From: Demequina rhizosphaerae
GTDB lineage: Bacteria; Actinomycetota; Actinomycetes; Actinomycetales; Demequinaceae
Direction: 5' to 3'
NCBI RefSeq assembly: GCF_000971255.1
Contig: NZ_BBMC01000002.1
Location: forward strand, 1-64,000
DNA length: 64,000 nt
Shown here: positions 44,912-53,278 of the stretch, one piece after another
Numbering within the stretch: the stretch's first letter is position 1
How the letters are laid out: the number at the start of each line of letters is the position of its first letter
The notes under the pieces: generated by a model
What the model was told of the DNA's origin: nothing
Seen by the model: the letters and a program-made list of their open reading frames with translations, nothing else
Databases searched by the model: none
Position numbers and translations under genes: made by a program

Positions 44912-45700
44912 TCACCGCCGGGCGTCGGTCACCCACGCGCGGATGATCGCAGCGCCGAGGTCGGGGGCGGCCGGGTCCGCCACGACCGCGACGGCCTCGG
45001 AGCCCCGCACGTGGACCCACAGTCGCCACGTCTCGGAGGTCCCCCGCACGCCGATCGACACGAACACCGCCTCACCCGCGACCGCGTCGAGCGCGAAGCG
45101 TGAGACGGTCGCCACCGTGCCCCACTCGGCCAGCGCCTCGTCGCACCGCTCGGCGATGCGCGCGAGCTCGCCCAGGTAGCGCTCGGCGACCTCGACGTTC
45201 TCGAAGCCGCGCACATGCACGTCGTTCGCCGCGCCGTCCGGCTGGACGAACGCGCCGACGTGGACGCCGGTCGACCATCCCGAGCCTCCCTCGAGGCGCC
45301 CGAACGTCTCGAGCGCCGGGCACGCGCTCGACGCGGTCGCGACGTCGCCGATCGCCGCCGTCAGCGGGGCCGCCGTCGCGCCCGGGTCGATCGCCAGCCC
45401 CCGGACGGTCCACCCGCGCTCGCCGGGGCGCGCGCCCGGATCGGGGCTCACCGACGCCGAGGGACCGGCCGAGGCCGCCACCGGCGCCTCGTCCTCGGAC
45501 GCGCCGGGGGCGAGGAAGCCGATCCCCAGCAGGCCCGCGCCCACCGCGGCGGCGACGGCGGGCAGGAGCAGCCGCGCCCGACGGCGCGGCGCGATCGCCC
45601 GGAGGTACAGCCCTACCTCGTCGCCCCGATGCTCGGCCTCGAAGGACCTCCGCTCCTCCTCGGCCGCCTCGTCCAGCGCCGCGTGCAGCTCCTCGCTCAT
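44912..45700 (-). CDS. Membrane protein, paralogue of the ECF-linked putative anti-sigma
   Basis: 262 residues. N-terminal cytoplasmic HRGDEVGLYLRAIAPRRRAR, one helix (about 44-65), a Ser/Pro/Ala linker and a secreted domain ending in WVHVRGSEAVAVVADP. Both ends match the protein at 38212-38979. Here no sigma gene is adjacent, but the promoter at 45755-45779 has the same CAACC/CTGTT elements as the lipoprotein genes, so it is probably a distant member of the same regulon. GGGAGG precedes ATG 45700. Confidence 0.75.
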   Translation of the reverse strand: MSEELHAALDEAAEEERRSFEAEHRGDEVGLYLRAIAPRRRARLLLPAVAAAVGAGLLGIGFLAPGASEDEAPVAASAGPSASVSPDPGARPGERGWTVRGLAIDPGATAAPLTAAIGDVATASSACPALETFGRLEGGSGWSTGVHVGAFVQPDGAANDVHVRGFENVEVAERYLGELARIAERCDEALAEWGTVATVSRFALDAVAGEAVFVSIGVRGTSETWRLWVHVRGSEAVAVVADPAAPDLGAAIIRAWVTDARR

Positions 45701-45754
45701 GGCCTCCCACCCCTCCCGCGCGCCGTCCGGCGCCGCGCGTGCTCCCGAAGCCAC

Positions 45755-45779
45755 AACAGGGTGGGATCGCAAGAGGTTG
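45755..45779 (-). promoter_or_regulatory. ECF promoter (CAACC-N15-CTGTT), third copy
   Basis: CAACC at 45775-45779 and CTGTT at 45755-45759 on the minus strand, 15 nt apart, 54 nt before the ATG at 45700. Confidence 0.7.
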
Positions 45780-45793
45780 GGGCGCCTCACCCC

Positions 45794-45837
45794 TTGACAC
45801 CCGCATCGTCCGCGCAAATACTAAACCGTATGGTTTA
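45794..45837 (+). promoter_or_regulatory. Promoter and operator of the arsR-AHSA1 unit
   Basis: TTGACA (45794-45799), 17 nt, AATACT (45817-45822), then the ATG 7 nt later, so the mRNA is leaderless. The inverted repeat TAAACC-GTAT-GGTTTA (45822-45837) covers the start site and is a likely ArsR operator. A full 10-mer copy (45802-45811) occupies the spacer. Confidence 0.75.
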
Positions 45838-46195
45838 CCAACTGGCCGAGCGGGCGCCGGAGGACGAGCGCCTCGACCGGGTCTTCGGAGCCCTCGCCCA
45901 TCCCGCGCGCCGCGCGGTCCTGCGGGTGGCCGCCACGAGCCCGGCGCCGATCACGATGTCGGAGCTCGCCGACCGCACCCGGATGTCGCCGCAGCTGCTC
46001 AACAAGCACGCCGCGGCGCTCGAGCAGGCGGGCCTCATGACCCGCGTGGCACGCGGCCGCGAGCGCCGCGTCACCGTCGACGCCGCCGCCTTGGACGAGG
46101 CCCTCGACTGGATGAACCGCGCGCGAGCCTTCTGGGGCGGCGCGCTCGACAGCCTCGACGCGTACGTCGAGGAGCTGGACAGGGAGCAGACATGA
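45830..46195 (+). CDS. ArsR-family transcriptional regulator
   Basis: 121 residues. Winged helix: VFGALAHPARRAVLRVA, ITMSELADRTRMSPQLLNKHAAALEQAGLM, RERRVTVD. No metal-binding cysteine motif, so it belongs to the non-metal ArsR branch that is often paired with AHSA1 (SRPBCC) proteins. It overlaps the next gene (ATGA). Probably autoregulatory through the palindrome at its start codon. Confidence 0.88.
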   Translation: MVYQLAERAPEDERLDRVFGALAHPARRAVLRVAATSPAPITMSELADRTRMSPQLLNKHAAALEQAGLMTRVARGRERRVTVDAAALDEALDWMNRARAFWGGALDSLDAYVEELDREQT

Positions 46196-46641
46196 CCATC
46201 GCCGACACCGGCCTCGCCCTCACGCTCGAGCGCGACTACCGCATCGCGCCCGAGCGCATGTGGGAGCTGTGGACCACCGCGGAGCACCTCGCCGCCTGGC
46301 TCAAGCCGTCCCTCGACCGGTACAAGCCGTCGACCTGCGAGGCGGACGCGCGGGTGGGCGGGACGTACCGCCTCACCATCCCGGGCGTCACCGCCGACGA
46401 GCCCGACATGACCGCGTACGGCACCTACCTCGAGCTCGACCCGCCGCGCACGCTGCGGTTCACGTGGGGCTGGGAGGACATGGCGCCGGACACGACCGAG
46501 GTGATCATCGAGATCGCCCCGACCGACGAGGGCTGCCACCTCACCCTCACCCACGTGCGCCTGTGGGACGAGGACCAGCGCGCTCGCCACGCCGAGGGCT
46601 GGACGGGGACGCTCGAGAGCCTCGCGGCGCTGTACGGGTAG
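46192..46641 (+). CDS. SRPBCC/AHSA1-domain protein
   Basis: 149 residues. AHSA1-like START/SRPBCC fold: RDYRIAPERMWELWTTAEHLAAWL, VGGTYRL, GTYLELDPPRTLRFTWGWE, HLTLTHVRL. Such proteins bind hydrophobic ligands; partner of the ArsR regulator in the same transcript. Confidence 0.85.
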   Translation: MTIADTGLALTLERDYRIAPERMWELWTTAEHLAAWLKPSLDRYKPSTCEADARVGGTYRLTIPGVTADEPDMTAYGTYLELDPPRTLRFTWGWEDMAPDTTEVIIEIAPTDEGCHLTLTHVRLWDEDQRARHAEGWTGTLESLAALYG

Positions 46642-46722
46642 GCCCGCTCCGCGCGCGCGGCGCATCGTCCCGGCGCACACTGGTGGGACACCCGGCGATG
46701 CCGCCGGGACGAGGGAGGGGAC

Positions 46723-47058
46723 ATGCCCAAGTACGTCTTCATCTACCACGCACCCCCGATGCCGGCCGATGCGTCTCCGCCCGAGCCCGAGGAGGTCCAG
46801 CAGATGATGGACGCCTGGTACGGCTGGGCGACCAGCGTCGGCGAGAACCTCATCGACCTCGGCACGCCGCTGTCAGGCGGCATCCGCGTCGACCCCGACG
46901 GCGTCTCCGCGTCGACCAAGGAGGTCGCGGGCTACTCGATCGTCCAGGCGGACAGCATGGACACCGCCGTCGAGCTCGCGCAGTCCCACCCGCACCTCAA
47001 CATGCCGGGCGGGTGCTCCATCGAGGTCCACGAGGCGGAGCCGCTGCCGGGCAGCTGA
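46723..47058 (+). CDS. YCII-related (DGPF) domain protein
   Basis: 111 residues: MPKYVFIYHAP, MMDAWYGWATSVGENLIDLGTPL, GYSIVQADSMDTAVELAQSHPHL. The family has a ferredoxin-like fold; members are often found with ECF sigma factors. GGGAGGGGAC precedes the ATG. A 10-mer copy (46661) followed by CACACT after 5 nt may belong to its promoter. Confidence 0.8.
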   Translation: MPKYVFIYHAPPMPADASPPEPEEVQQMMDAWYGWATSVGENLIDLGTPLSGGIRVDPDGVSASTKEVAGYSIVQADSMDTAVELAQSHPHLNMPGGCSIEVHEAEPLPGS

Positions 47059-47088
47059 ACCTCAGAGCTCGCGCACAGATCCTGCAGA

Positions 47089-47120
47089 GGCGGGCCCGGG
47101 TGCTTCCACCCGGGCCCGCC
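47089..47120 (+). terminator. Terminator after the YCII-related gene
   Basis: Perfect 14-bp stem (47089-47102 with 47107-47120; GGCGGGCCCGGGTG) and a CTTC loop, 31 nt behind the stop. Confidence 0.8.
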
Positions 47121-47277
47121 GCGTGCTGTCATGAAGGTCGGGAAGGATCCCGCCCGTCGTGCCGTTGCACGATGCGGCGGGACCGAGATCCCGCCGGGCG
47201 GCGTCGCCCTCGCACGCCGCCCCTCCCTCACGGACGCGGCGTCTGACCCTGCACGCGACCGACACGGGAGCCCCACC

Positions 47278-48843
47278 GTGACCGACCCCCTCACCCGTAC
47301 CCTCGAGCTGGACCCGCTCGGGCCGCTCCTCGACCGCGAGGAGCCGCCCGCCCCGGTCCGCGACCATCACCACGAGCCCGAGCCGACCACCCTCACCATC
47401 CCGGTGGTGGGCGGCGGCGAGGCCGTGGTCGTCGACGAGCCCGAGCCCGGCTACCGCAGCACCGCGGCGCTCACCCTGTCGCCGCGTCGCGCGGGCCTCG
47501 CGCTCAGCGCGCTCGCACTCGGCGCGTTCGCGACCGGCGCCAACGAGGCGTCGATCGTCGCGCTGAGCGCCGACATCGCGCGCGGCCTCGGCGTGCCCGT
47601 CTCCCAGGTGGGCCTGCTCGCGACCGCGTTCGCCCTCACCGTCGTGATCGCGGCGATCCCCCTCACCGTGGTGACGCAGCGCCTGAGCAAGCGGGTCGCG
47701 CTGTCCGGCACGTTCGCCGTGTGGACCGCCGGCGTGGTGCTCGCCGCGAGCGCTGCCGCGCTCCCCCAGCTCGCCGCGGGCCGCATCGTCTCCGCGGCGG
47801 CGCACGCGCTGTTCTGGGCGATCGTCGCCCCCACCGCCGCGAGCCTGTTCGCGCCGCACCTGAGAGCCCGGTCCGTCACGCGGATCATGGTGGGCGCCGC
47901 GGCCGCGGGCGTGGTCGGCACGCCGCTCATCACCGTCGCGGGCGGCTCGCTCGGGTGGCAGGCGCCGTACTGGGGCTTCGCCGCGCTCGGCGTCCTCCTC
48001 GCGGTCGCGCTCGCGCTGCTGCTGCCCGGCGCCGCCCCGCCGCGTCCCGAGCACCAGGCCGAGCCGCACGCACGCGGCGACCTCCCCTCGCTGAAGGCGT
48101 TCGTCCGGGTGCTTGCCGTGACGTTCATCGCGAGCGTCGCGATGACGACCACCTGGACGTACATCGTGCCGTTCTACACGGACGTCGCCGACGTCGGGTC
48201 GCGGACCGTGCCCATCCTCTTCGCGCTCGGCGGGACGGTCGCGGTGGGCACCACCCTCGCCGTCACGCCGTACCTCGCGACGCACGCCGTGCCGACCGTC
48301 GCCTTCGGGCTGGCGGTGCTCTCCGGGGCCTGGACGCTGCTCGGGACCGGCATCGGCTGGGCCGCGGTGGTGGGCCAGGTCGCGCAGGCCGCCGGCTGGG
48401 CGGTGCTGCTCGCCGCCCTGCTCAACTGGGCGATGCGCCACACGCCGTGGCGCACGGAGGTGGGCGCGTCGACCTACACGGTCGCGATGAACTCGGGCGC
48501 GGCCGTGGGCCCGCTCGTCGGCGCCGTGCTGGTCGAGCAGTACGGCCTGCGCGCACTGCCGGTGGTCTCGCTCGGGCTGACGCTGCTCGCGGCGGGCGTG
48601 ACCGCCGGCGTCGATCGGACGATGCTGCGGCGCCTGAGCGTGCCCCGCCGGGTGCGCCTCGCGCTCGAGGCGCGCGACGCCATGCGGGCGCGCCGCCGGG
48701 AGTGGCAGCGGCGCACCGGGGCGGCCGTGGGCGAGGCGCTCGGCTCCGCGGGCCAGGGCGCCGCGCGGGCCGCGGACCAGGGTGCGCGCCGCGCGGGCTC
48801 GGCCCTCCGCTCCCACGTGCGGGACTGGGCCGAGATCAGCTGA
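47278..48843 (+). CDS. MFS transporter (DHA1-like)
   Basis: 521 residues, 12 helices. A charged N-terminal extension of about 65 residues precedes the first helix; GANEASIVALSADIARGLGV and GRIVSAAAHALFWAIVAPTAA resemble sugar-efflux/AraJ-type DHA1 carriers. The C-terminal about 70 residues are Arg/Ala-rich and cytoplasmic. GTG 47278 was chosen because GGGAG stands 7 nt before it, although an open frame extends upstream. Substrate unknown. Confidence 0.82.
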   Translation: MTDPLTRTLELDPLGPLLDREEPPAPVRDHHHEPEPTTLTIPVVGGGEAVVVDEPEPGYRSTAALTLSPRRAGLALSALALGAFATGANEASIVALSADIARGLGVPVSQVGLLATAFALTVVIAAIPLTVVTQRLSKRVALSGTFAVWTAGVVLAASAAALPQLAAGRIVSAAAHALFWAIVAPTAASLFAPHLRARSVTRIMVGAAAAGVVGTPLITVAGGSLGWQAPYWGFAALGVLLAVALALLLPGAAPPRPEHQAEPHARGDLPSLKAFVRVLAVTFIASVAMTTTWTYIVPFYTDVADVGSRTVPILFALGGTVAVGTTLAVTPYLATHAVPTVAFGLAVLSGAWTLLGTGIGWAAVVGQVAQAAGWAVLLAALLNWAMRHTPWRTEVGASTYTVAMNSGAAVGPLVGAVLVEQYGLRALPVVSLGLTLLAAGVTAGVDRTMLRRLSVPRRVRLALEARDAMRARRREWQRRTGAAVGEALGSAGQGAARAADQGARRAGSALRSHVRDWAEIS

Positions 48844-48946
48844 GCCCCGACCTGCGGGCGCGCGCGACCGGGCGCACACTGGAGGCGAGCGGCGCCGCTC
48901 CGCGCGCCCGACGCCGCGCGTCCCCGGAAGGCGCGCAGGAGTGATC

Positions 48947-49321
48947 ATGCTCAAGGACAGCGTTGCGACCGCGTGCTTCTCGACGGACGACATCGCGAAG
49001 ACCAAGGAGTTCTACAACGGGACGCTGGGCGTCCCGATCCTCATGGACCAGGACGATGCGGTGGCGTTCCAGTTCGCGAACGGCACCGCCGCCTTCATCT
49101 ACCTCAAGGAGGACCACGTCCCGGCGGCCCACACGGTGCTCATCCTCACGGGCGCCGACGTGGAGGCCGAGGTCGCGGACCTCAAGTCCCGCGGCGTCGT
49201 GTTCGCTGACCTGCCGTACACGGACGACGACGGCATCACCCGCGAGGAGGGCATGCCCAAGACCGCATGGTTCCAGGACCCGTCCGGCAACTGGGTCGCC
49301 GTCGGCGAGAACTTCGCCTGA
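48947..49321 (+). CDS. VOC-superfamily (glyoxalase-like) protein 1
   Basis: 124 residues, one vicinal-oxygen-chelate domain: ACFSTDDIAKTKEFYNGTLGV at the N-terminus, HTVLILTGADVEAEVADLKSRGV, FQDPSGNWVAVGE at the end. Paralogous with the next gene, 24 nt downstream. AGGAG precedes the ATG. Role unknown; a DDA near residue 36 is a 10-mer copy. Confidence 0.82.
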   Translation: MLKDSVATACFSTDDIAKTKEFYNGTLGVPILMDQDDAVAFQFANGTAAFIYLKEDHVPAAHTVLILTGADVEAEVADLKSRGVVFADLPYTDDDGITREEGMPKTAWFQDPSGNWVAVGENFA

Positions 49322-49345
49322 GCGGCGCGGCGACGGGAGACCACC

Positions 49346-49741
49346 GTGATCAGCGACAGCAAGGCGTTCTCGAGCTTCTCGACGGACGACATCGACGCCG
49401 CGGAGAAGTTCTACGCCGGCACGCTCGGGATCGACGTCCAGCGTCAGGGCGACGAGGGCATGGGCGAGATGCTGTGGGCCACGCTGCCCGGCGGGCGCCT
49501 GCTCATCTACTGGAAGGCGGACCACGAGCCGGCCTCGCACACCGTCCTCAACTTCGCGGTCGACGACTTCGAGTCGACGGTCGAGGAGCTCAAGGGCAAG
49601 GGCATCGCGTTCGAGAGGCTCGAGTGGACCGACGACGACGGCATCGCCCGCGACCCCGAGGGCCGCATGCCGGCCACCGCCTGGTTCAAGGACCCGACCG
49701 GCAACTGGATCTGCCTGCTGGAGGCCGATGGGCTCGAATGA
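49346..49741 (+). CDS. VOC-superfamily (glyoxalase-like) protein 2
   Basis: 131 residues. SSFSTDDIDAAEKFYAGTLGID, HTVLNFAVDDFESTVEELKGKGI, WFKDPTGNWICLLE. GTG 49346 follows GGGAGA. Tandem copy of the preceding gene; the two may form a heterodimer or act on related substrates. Confidence 0.82.
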   Translation: MISDSKAFSSFSTDDIDAAEKFYAGTLGIDVQRQGDEGMGEMLWATLPGGRLLIYWKADHEPASHTVLNFAVDDFESTVEELKGKGIAFERLEWTDDDGIARDPEGRMPATAWFKDPTGNWICLLEADGLE

Positions 49742-49781
49742 GCATGCCTCGCACGCCCCGGTCCGCCGGTAGCGTGGAGGC

Positions 49782-51419
49782 ATGTCCGACCTGACGGCGC
49801 TCGCCGACGAGTACTACACCTACGCGCACGGGCTCAGCCCGCTCGACCTCATGTGGGAGGGGCGGCTCGAGCACCTCGCGGAGTGGAACGACGTGTCCGT
49901 CGAGGGCCGCGCCGCCGCGCACGAGCGGCTCATGGAGTTCGCCCGGGACGCCGCCGCGATCGACGTGGGCGACGACCTCCAGGCGCTCGCGCTGCGCGAC
50001 ACGATCGCCACGCACGCACGGTCGGCCGCGCTCCACCTCGCGTGGGAGCCCGAGCTGCTCCACCTCAACCCGACGATGGGCGCGTGGGAGACGATCCTGT
50101 CGTTCGTCGACGCGTTCCCGCTCGCCACGGCCGCGCACGGCGAGGACTACCTCACCAAGCTGCGCCGCCTCCCCCGTTTCCTCGACGACCTGCTCGACGT
50201 CGCCGAGGACGCCGCCGCGGAGGGCCGCGTCGCGCTCGAGCGCCACCTGCTCGACACGGCGCGCTCCGCGGAGTCGTACCTGCGGTCCGCGCACGCCGGC
50301 GACGACCGCATGCTCGCCCAGGCCCCGCCGACCGCGATGGACGATGCGGCGCAGGCCGAGTGGGTCCGCGAGCGCGACCGCGTGGTCGAGGCGGTCGTGC
50401 ACGAGGGCGTCGCGCGCTTCGCCGACCGGCTGCGCAGGCTCGCGGACGGCGGCGCGCCCGACGAGCGGCCCGGCCTCGTCCACCTCCCCGGCGGCGCGGC
50501 CGTGTACCGCGACCGCATGTGGTCGCACCTCCAGCTCGACCTCACCCCGGAGCAGGTCCACGAGCTGGGCCTCGCCCGGGTCGCGCGGCTCGAGGACGAG
50601 TACCGCGAGATGGCCGGTCCGCTGCTGGGGACCGACGACATCACCGAGATCTACGCGCGCCTGCGCGACGACGACGCGCTGCGGTACACGACCGCCGAGG
50701 ACATCGTCCGCGACGCCGAGGCCGCGCTCGCCCGTGCCGAGGAGGCCGCGCCCGCATGGTTCGCGGTCATGCCCCGCGCGCGCTGCACCGGCCACGCGAC
50801 GGACTTCGGCGCAATGGCCTACTACTCGGCGCCCGTGCCGTCGAGCGGCAAGGAGGGCGCCTTCTACTTCAAGACCTCCGACCCGCACGCGTGGGCCACC
50901 TACGAGTTCGAGGCGATCGCGTACCACGAGGCGATCCCGGGCCACCACCTCCAGCTCGCGCTCCATGCCGAGAACGAGGACCTCCATGTCGTCCAGCGCG
51001 AGATGTTCAGCACCGCGTACGCCGAGGGCTGGGGCCTGTACACCGAGCGGCTCGCCGACGAGATGGGCCTCTACACGTCCGACCTGTCGCGCGTGGGCAT
51101 GCTCAGCGCGGACTCGCTGCGCGCGTGCCGGCTCGTGGTCGACACCGGCATCCACGCGCTGGGCTGGAGCCGCGAGCAGGCGATCGAGTACTGCCTCGCC
51201 CACTCCCCGCTCGACCGCCACCACATCGAGCAGGAGGTCGACCGGTACATCGGCCTGCCGGGCCAGGCGCTCGCGTACATGATCGGCCGGCTCGAGATCC
51301 TCGCGATCCGCGAGGAGGCACAGCGTCGCCCGGGCTTCGACATCCGGGAGTTCCACTCGGCGGTGCTCGGCTACGGCGGGGTGCCGCTCACCACGCTGCG
51401 GCGCATCGTCCTCGGCTGA
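49782..51419 (+). CDS. DUF885 family putative metallopeptidase
   Basis: 545 residues, full length. The zinc-binding HEAIPGHHLQ is at about residue 387, and AEGWGLYTERLADEMGLY lies about 30 residues later with the third-ligand region. Actinobacterial DUF885 proteins are presumed cytoplasmic or secreted metallopeptidases; no signal peptide is seen here. TAGCGT ends 6 nt before the ATG, with GGAGG in between, so both leaderless and ribosome-site reading are possible. Confidence 0.88.
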   Translation: MSDLTALADEYYTYAHGLSPLDLMWEGRLEHLAEWNDVSVEGRAAAHERLMEFARDAAAIDVGDDLQALALRDTIATHARSAALHLAWEPELLHLNPTMGAWETILSFVDAFPLATAAHGEDYLTKLRRLPRFLDDLLDVAEDAAAEGRVALERHLLDTARSAESYLRSAHAGDDRMLAQAPPTAMDDAAQAEWVRERDRVVEAVVHEGVARFADRLRRLADGGAPDERPGLVHLPGGAAVYRDRMWSHLQLDLTPEQVHELGLARVARLEDEYREMAGPLLGTDDITEIYARLRDDDALRYTTAEDIVRDAEAALARAEEAAPAWFAVMPRARCTGHATDFGAMAYYSAPVPSSGKEGAFYFKTSDPHAWATYEFEAIAYHEAIPGHHLQLALHAENEDLHVVQREMFSTAYAEGWGLYTERLADEMGLYTSDLSRVGMLSADSLRACRLVVDTGIHALGWSREQAIEYCLAHSPLDRHHIEQEVDRYIGLPGQALAYMIGRLEILAIREEAQRRPGFDIREFHSAVLGYGGVPLTTLRRIVLG

Positions 51420-51547
51420 GACGGGACGGCCCCCGCCCTCAGCCCCGAACGCGCGCCGCCTCGGACCTCCGCGGCCCACCCGTCGCGCCGCGTCCTCGCG
51501 CCCCTCCCCCGTGCGCGCTCCCAGGCGGGCGCGCAGTGCCGTATCGA

Positions 51548-51563
51548 CTACCCCCCGGGGTAG
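51548..51563 (+). promoter_or_regulatory. Palindrome TACCC-N4-GGGTA upstream of the dehydrogenase-like gene
   Basis: CTACCCCCCGGGGTAG at 51548-51563 is an inverted repeat of the kind reported for CsoR-type copper regulators (TACCC-N4-GGGTA). It lies 64 nt before the start at 51627. No csoR or copper gene is adjacent, so the assignment is tentative. Confidence 0.35.
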
Positions 51564-51626
51564 GCATATGGTTTGCGACCTGTCAACTTTTACAACGTTA
51601 CGAGGCATGCCTAACCTGGAGCAGTC

Positions 51627-52796
51627 ATGTCGTTCCGCCCTCGCATCATCGCGCTCGCCTGCGCGCTTCCGCTGACCCTCGCCGCGTGCTCGTCGGCGTC
51701 CGACAGCGCACCCACCCAGAGCGCCGAGCGCATCGTCTCCGGCACCACCCCCACCACCGAGATCGCGCCCACCGCGCCCACCGAGATCGGCGGCGCCGCG
51801 ACCGCGTCCGTGACCTCGCAGGAGGTCGTGGCGACAGGGCTGGACTCGCCGTGGTCGATCGCGCCGATGGCCGACGGCTCGCTGCTCGTGTCCGAGCGCG
51901 ACAGCGCCCTCATCAAGCGGGTCCGCGCCGGCATCGCGACGAGCCTCAACGGCCCCGGCGCGGAGGCGCTGCGCCGCGTCGTGGACAACACCGGTGAGGG
52001 CGGCCTGCTCGGCATCGCCGTGCTGCCCGGCGACACCACCTACCTGTACGCGTACATCACGCGCGCCGACGACAACGCGGTCCTCCGCATGGAGCTCAAC
52101 GGCGACCTGCTGAGCCAGCCCACCGCGATCGTCGAGGGCATCCCGTCGGCGAAGAACCACGACGGCGGCCGCATCGCCTTCGGCCCCGACGGATTCCTCT
52201 ACATCGCGACCGGCGACGCCGGCCAGGCGAACAAGGCGGCCGACACCGGATCGACCGCCGGCAAGATCCTCCGCGTCGTCGCCAAGGGCGGCAAGAAGGA
52301 CGGCAGGGCCGCGCCCGGCAACCCGTGGGGCAACCGCGTGTGGTCGACGGGCCACCGCAACGTCGAGGGCCTCGCCTTCGTCGCCGACGGCCGCCTCTAC
52401 GCGAGCGAGCTCGGCCAGGACGCGTGGGACGAGCTCAACCTCATCACCGCGGGAAGCGACTACGGCTGGCCGTCGACCGAGGGCACCGACGGGCTTCCCG
52501 CCGACGGCATCACCGCGCCCATCGAGACCTGGGCGCCGGACGATGCGTCGCCGTCGGGCCTCGCGGCGACCCACGAGGCGCTCTACATGGCCTCGCTCAA
52601 GGGCGAGCGCCTGTGGCGCATCCCGCTCACCGCGGACGGCACGGGCGAGCCCGAGGTGATCCTCGACGGCGTCGGCCGCATCCGCGACGTGGCGGTCGCG
52701 CTCGACGGCAGCCTCTACGTGGCGACGTCGAACACCGACGGCCGCGGCAGCGCGCGCCAGGGCGACGACCGCATCCTGCGCCTCACCGTCGGCTGA
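51627..52796 (+). CDS. Glucose/sorbosone dehydrogenase-type lipoprotein
   Basis: 389 residues. The lipobox LTLAAC puts the anchor Cys at about 21. A six-bladed beta-propeller of the PQQ-dependent aldose dehydrogenase family follows: GLDSPWSIAPMADGSLLVSER, GLLGIAVLPG, NHDGGRIAFGPDGFLYIATGD, STGHRNVEGLAF, ASELGQDAWDELNLI. The catalytic His is in KNHDGG. It may oxidise sugars outside the cell if PQQ is available. GGAG precedes the ATG. Confidence 0.87.
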   Translation: MSFRPRIIALACALPLTLAACSSASDSAPTQSAERIVSGTTPTTEIAPTAPTEIGGAATASVTSQEVVATGLDSPWSIAPMADGSLLVSERDSALIKRVRAGIATSLNGPGAEALRRVVDNTGEGGLLGIAVLPGDTTYLYAYITRADDNAVLRMELNGDLLSQPTAIVEGIPSAKNHDGGRIAFGPDGFLYIATGDAGQANKAADTGSTAGKILRVVAKGGKKDGRAAPGNPWGNRVWSTGHRNVEGLAFVADGRLYASELGQDAWDELNLITAGSDYGWPSTEGTDGLPADGITAPIETWAPDDASPSGLAATHEALYMASLKGERLWRIPLTADGTGEPEVILDGVGRIRDVAVALDGSLYVATSNTDGRGSARQGDDRILRLTVG

Positions 52797-52802
52797 GCCT
52801 GC

Positions 52803-53171
52803 TCAGATGGGCTCCGGCAGGAGCCCGGTGAAGTCGAGCGTGCCGTCCGCCGCGCGCGGGACCGGCGTCGCGGAGACGATGGCCTCGCGCGGGATCGGGC
52901 CGTACAGGTGCGGGAACGCGTCGCCGGCCTCCGGCACGTCCTCGAACTGGACGCGCGCGGTCACCTTCGCGGGGTCGATGCGCAGCAGCACCACGTCCTG
53001 GTCGCGGTAGAAGGCCTCGGCGACTCCCGCGACCTGCCGCGCGAGGCTGAGGTGGATGAAGCCCTCCTCCTCGAGCGTGCGACCGAGCGTCGAGACCGTG
53101 TAGGGCTCGGTCGCGTCCGCGTCCCACTCCGAGGCGGTCGCGAGGTGGTAGAGGTGCGGGATCTCGAGCAT
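52803..53171 (-). CDS. DUF952 family protein
   Basis: 122 residues. LYHLATASEWDA, EEEGFIHLSLARQVAGVA, FPHLYGPIPREAIV are typical of DUF952, a small cytosolic family of unknown function. It converges on the dehydrogenase gene with a 6-nt gap. Confidence 0.85.
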   Translation of the reverse strand: MLEIPHLYHLATASEWDADATEPYTVSTLGRTLEEEGFIHLSLARQVAGVAEAFYRDQDVVLLRIDPAKVTARVQFEDVPEAGDAFPHLYGPIPREAIVSATPVPRAADGTLDFTGLLPEPI

Positions 53172-53278
53172 GCTCCCAGCGTGGCACGGGCGCGGCTGTG
53201 GTGCCGGGTGGCGCGCGGCTCGGGCTCCCGCGTCGGCCGCCCTCCCCGCCCCGTGTCGCCGCGCCGCACCGTCCCCTC

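Noticed and set aside
51598..51618. DtxR/IdeR-type iron box near AGGCATGCCTAACCTGG
   Set aside because: Only one half (CTAACCT) fits the consensus; the other half has about 2 of 9 matches.
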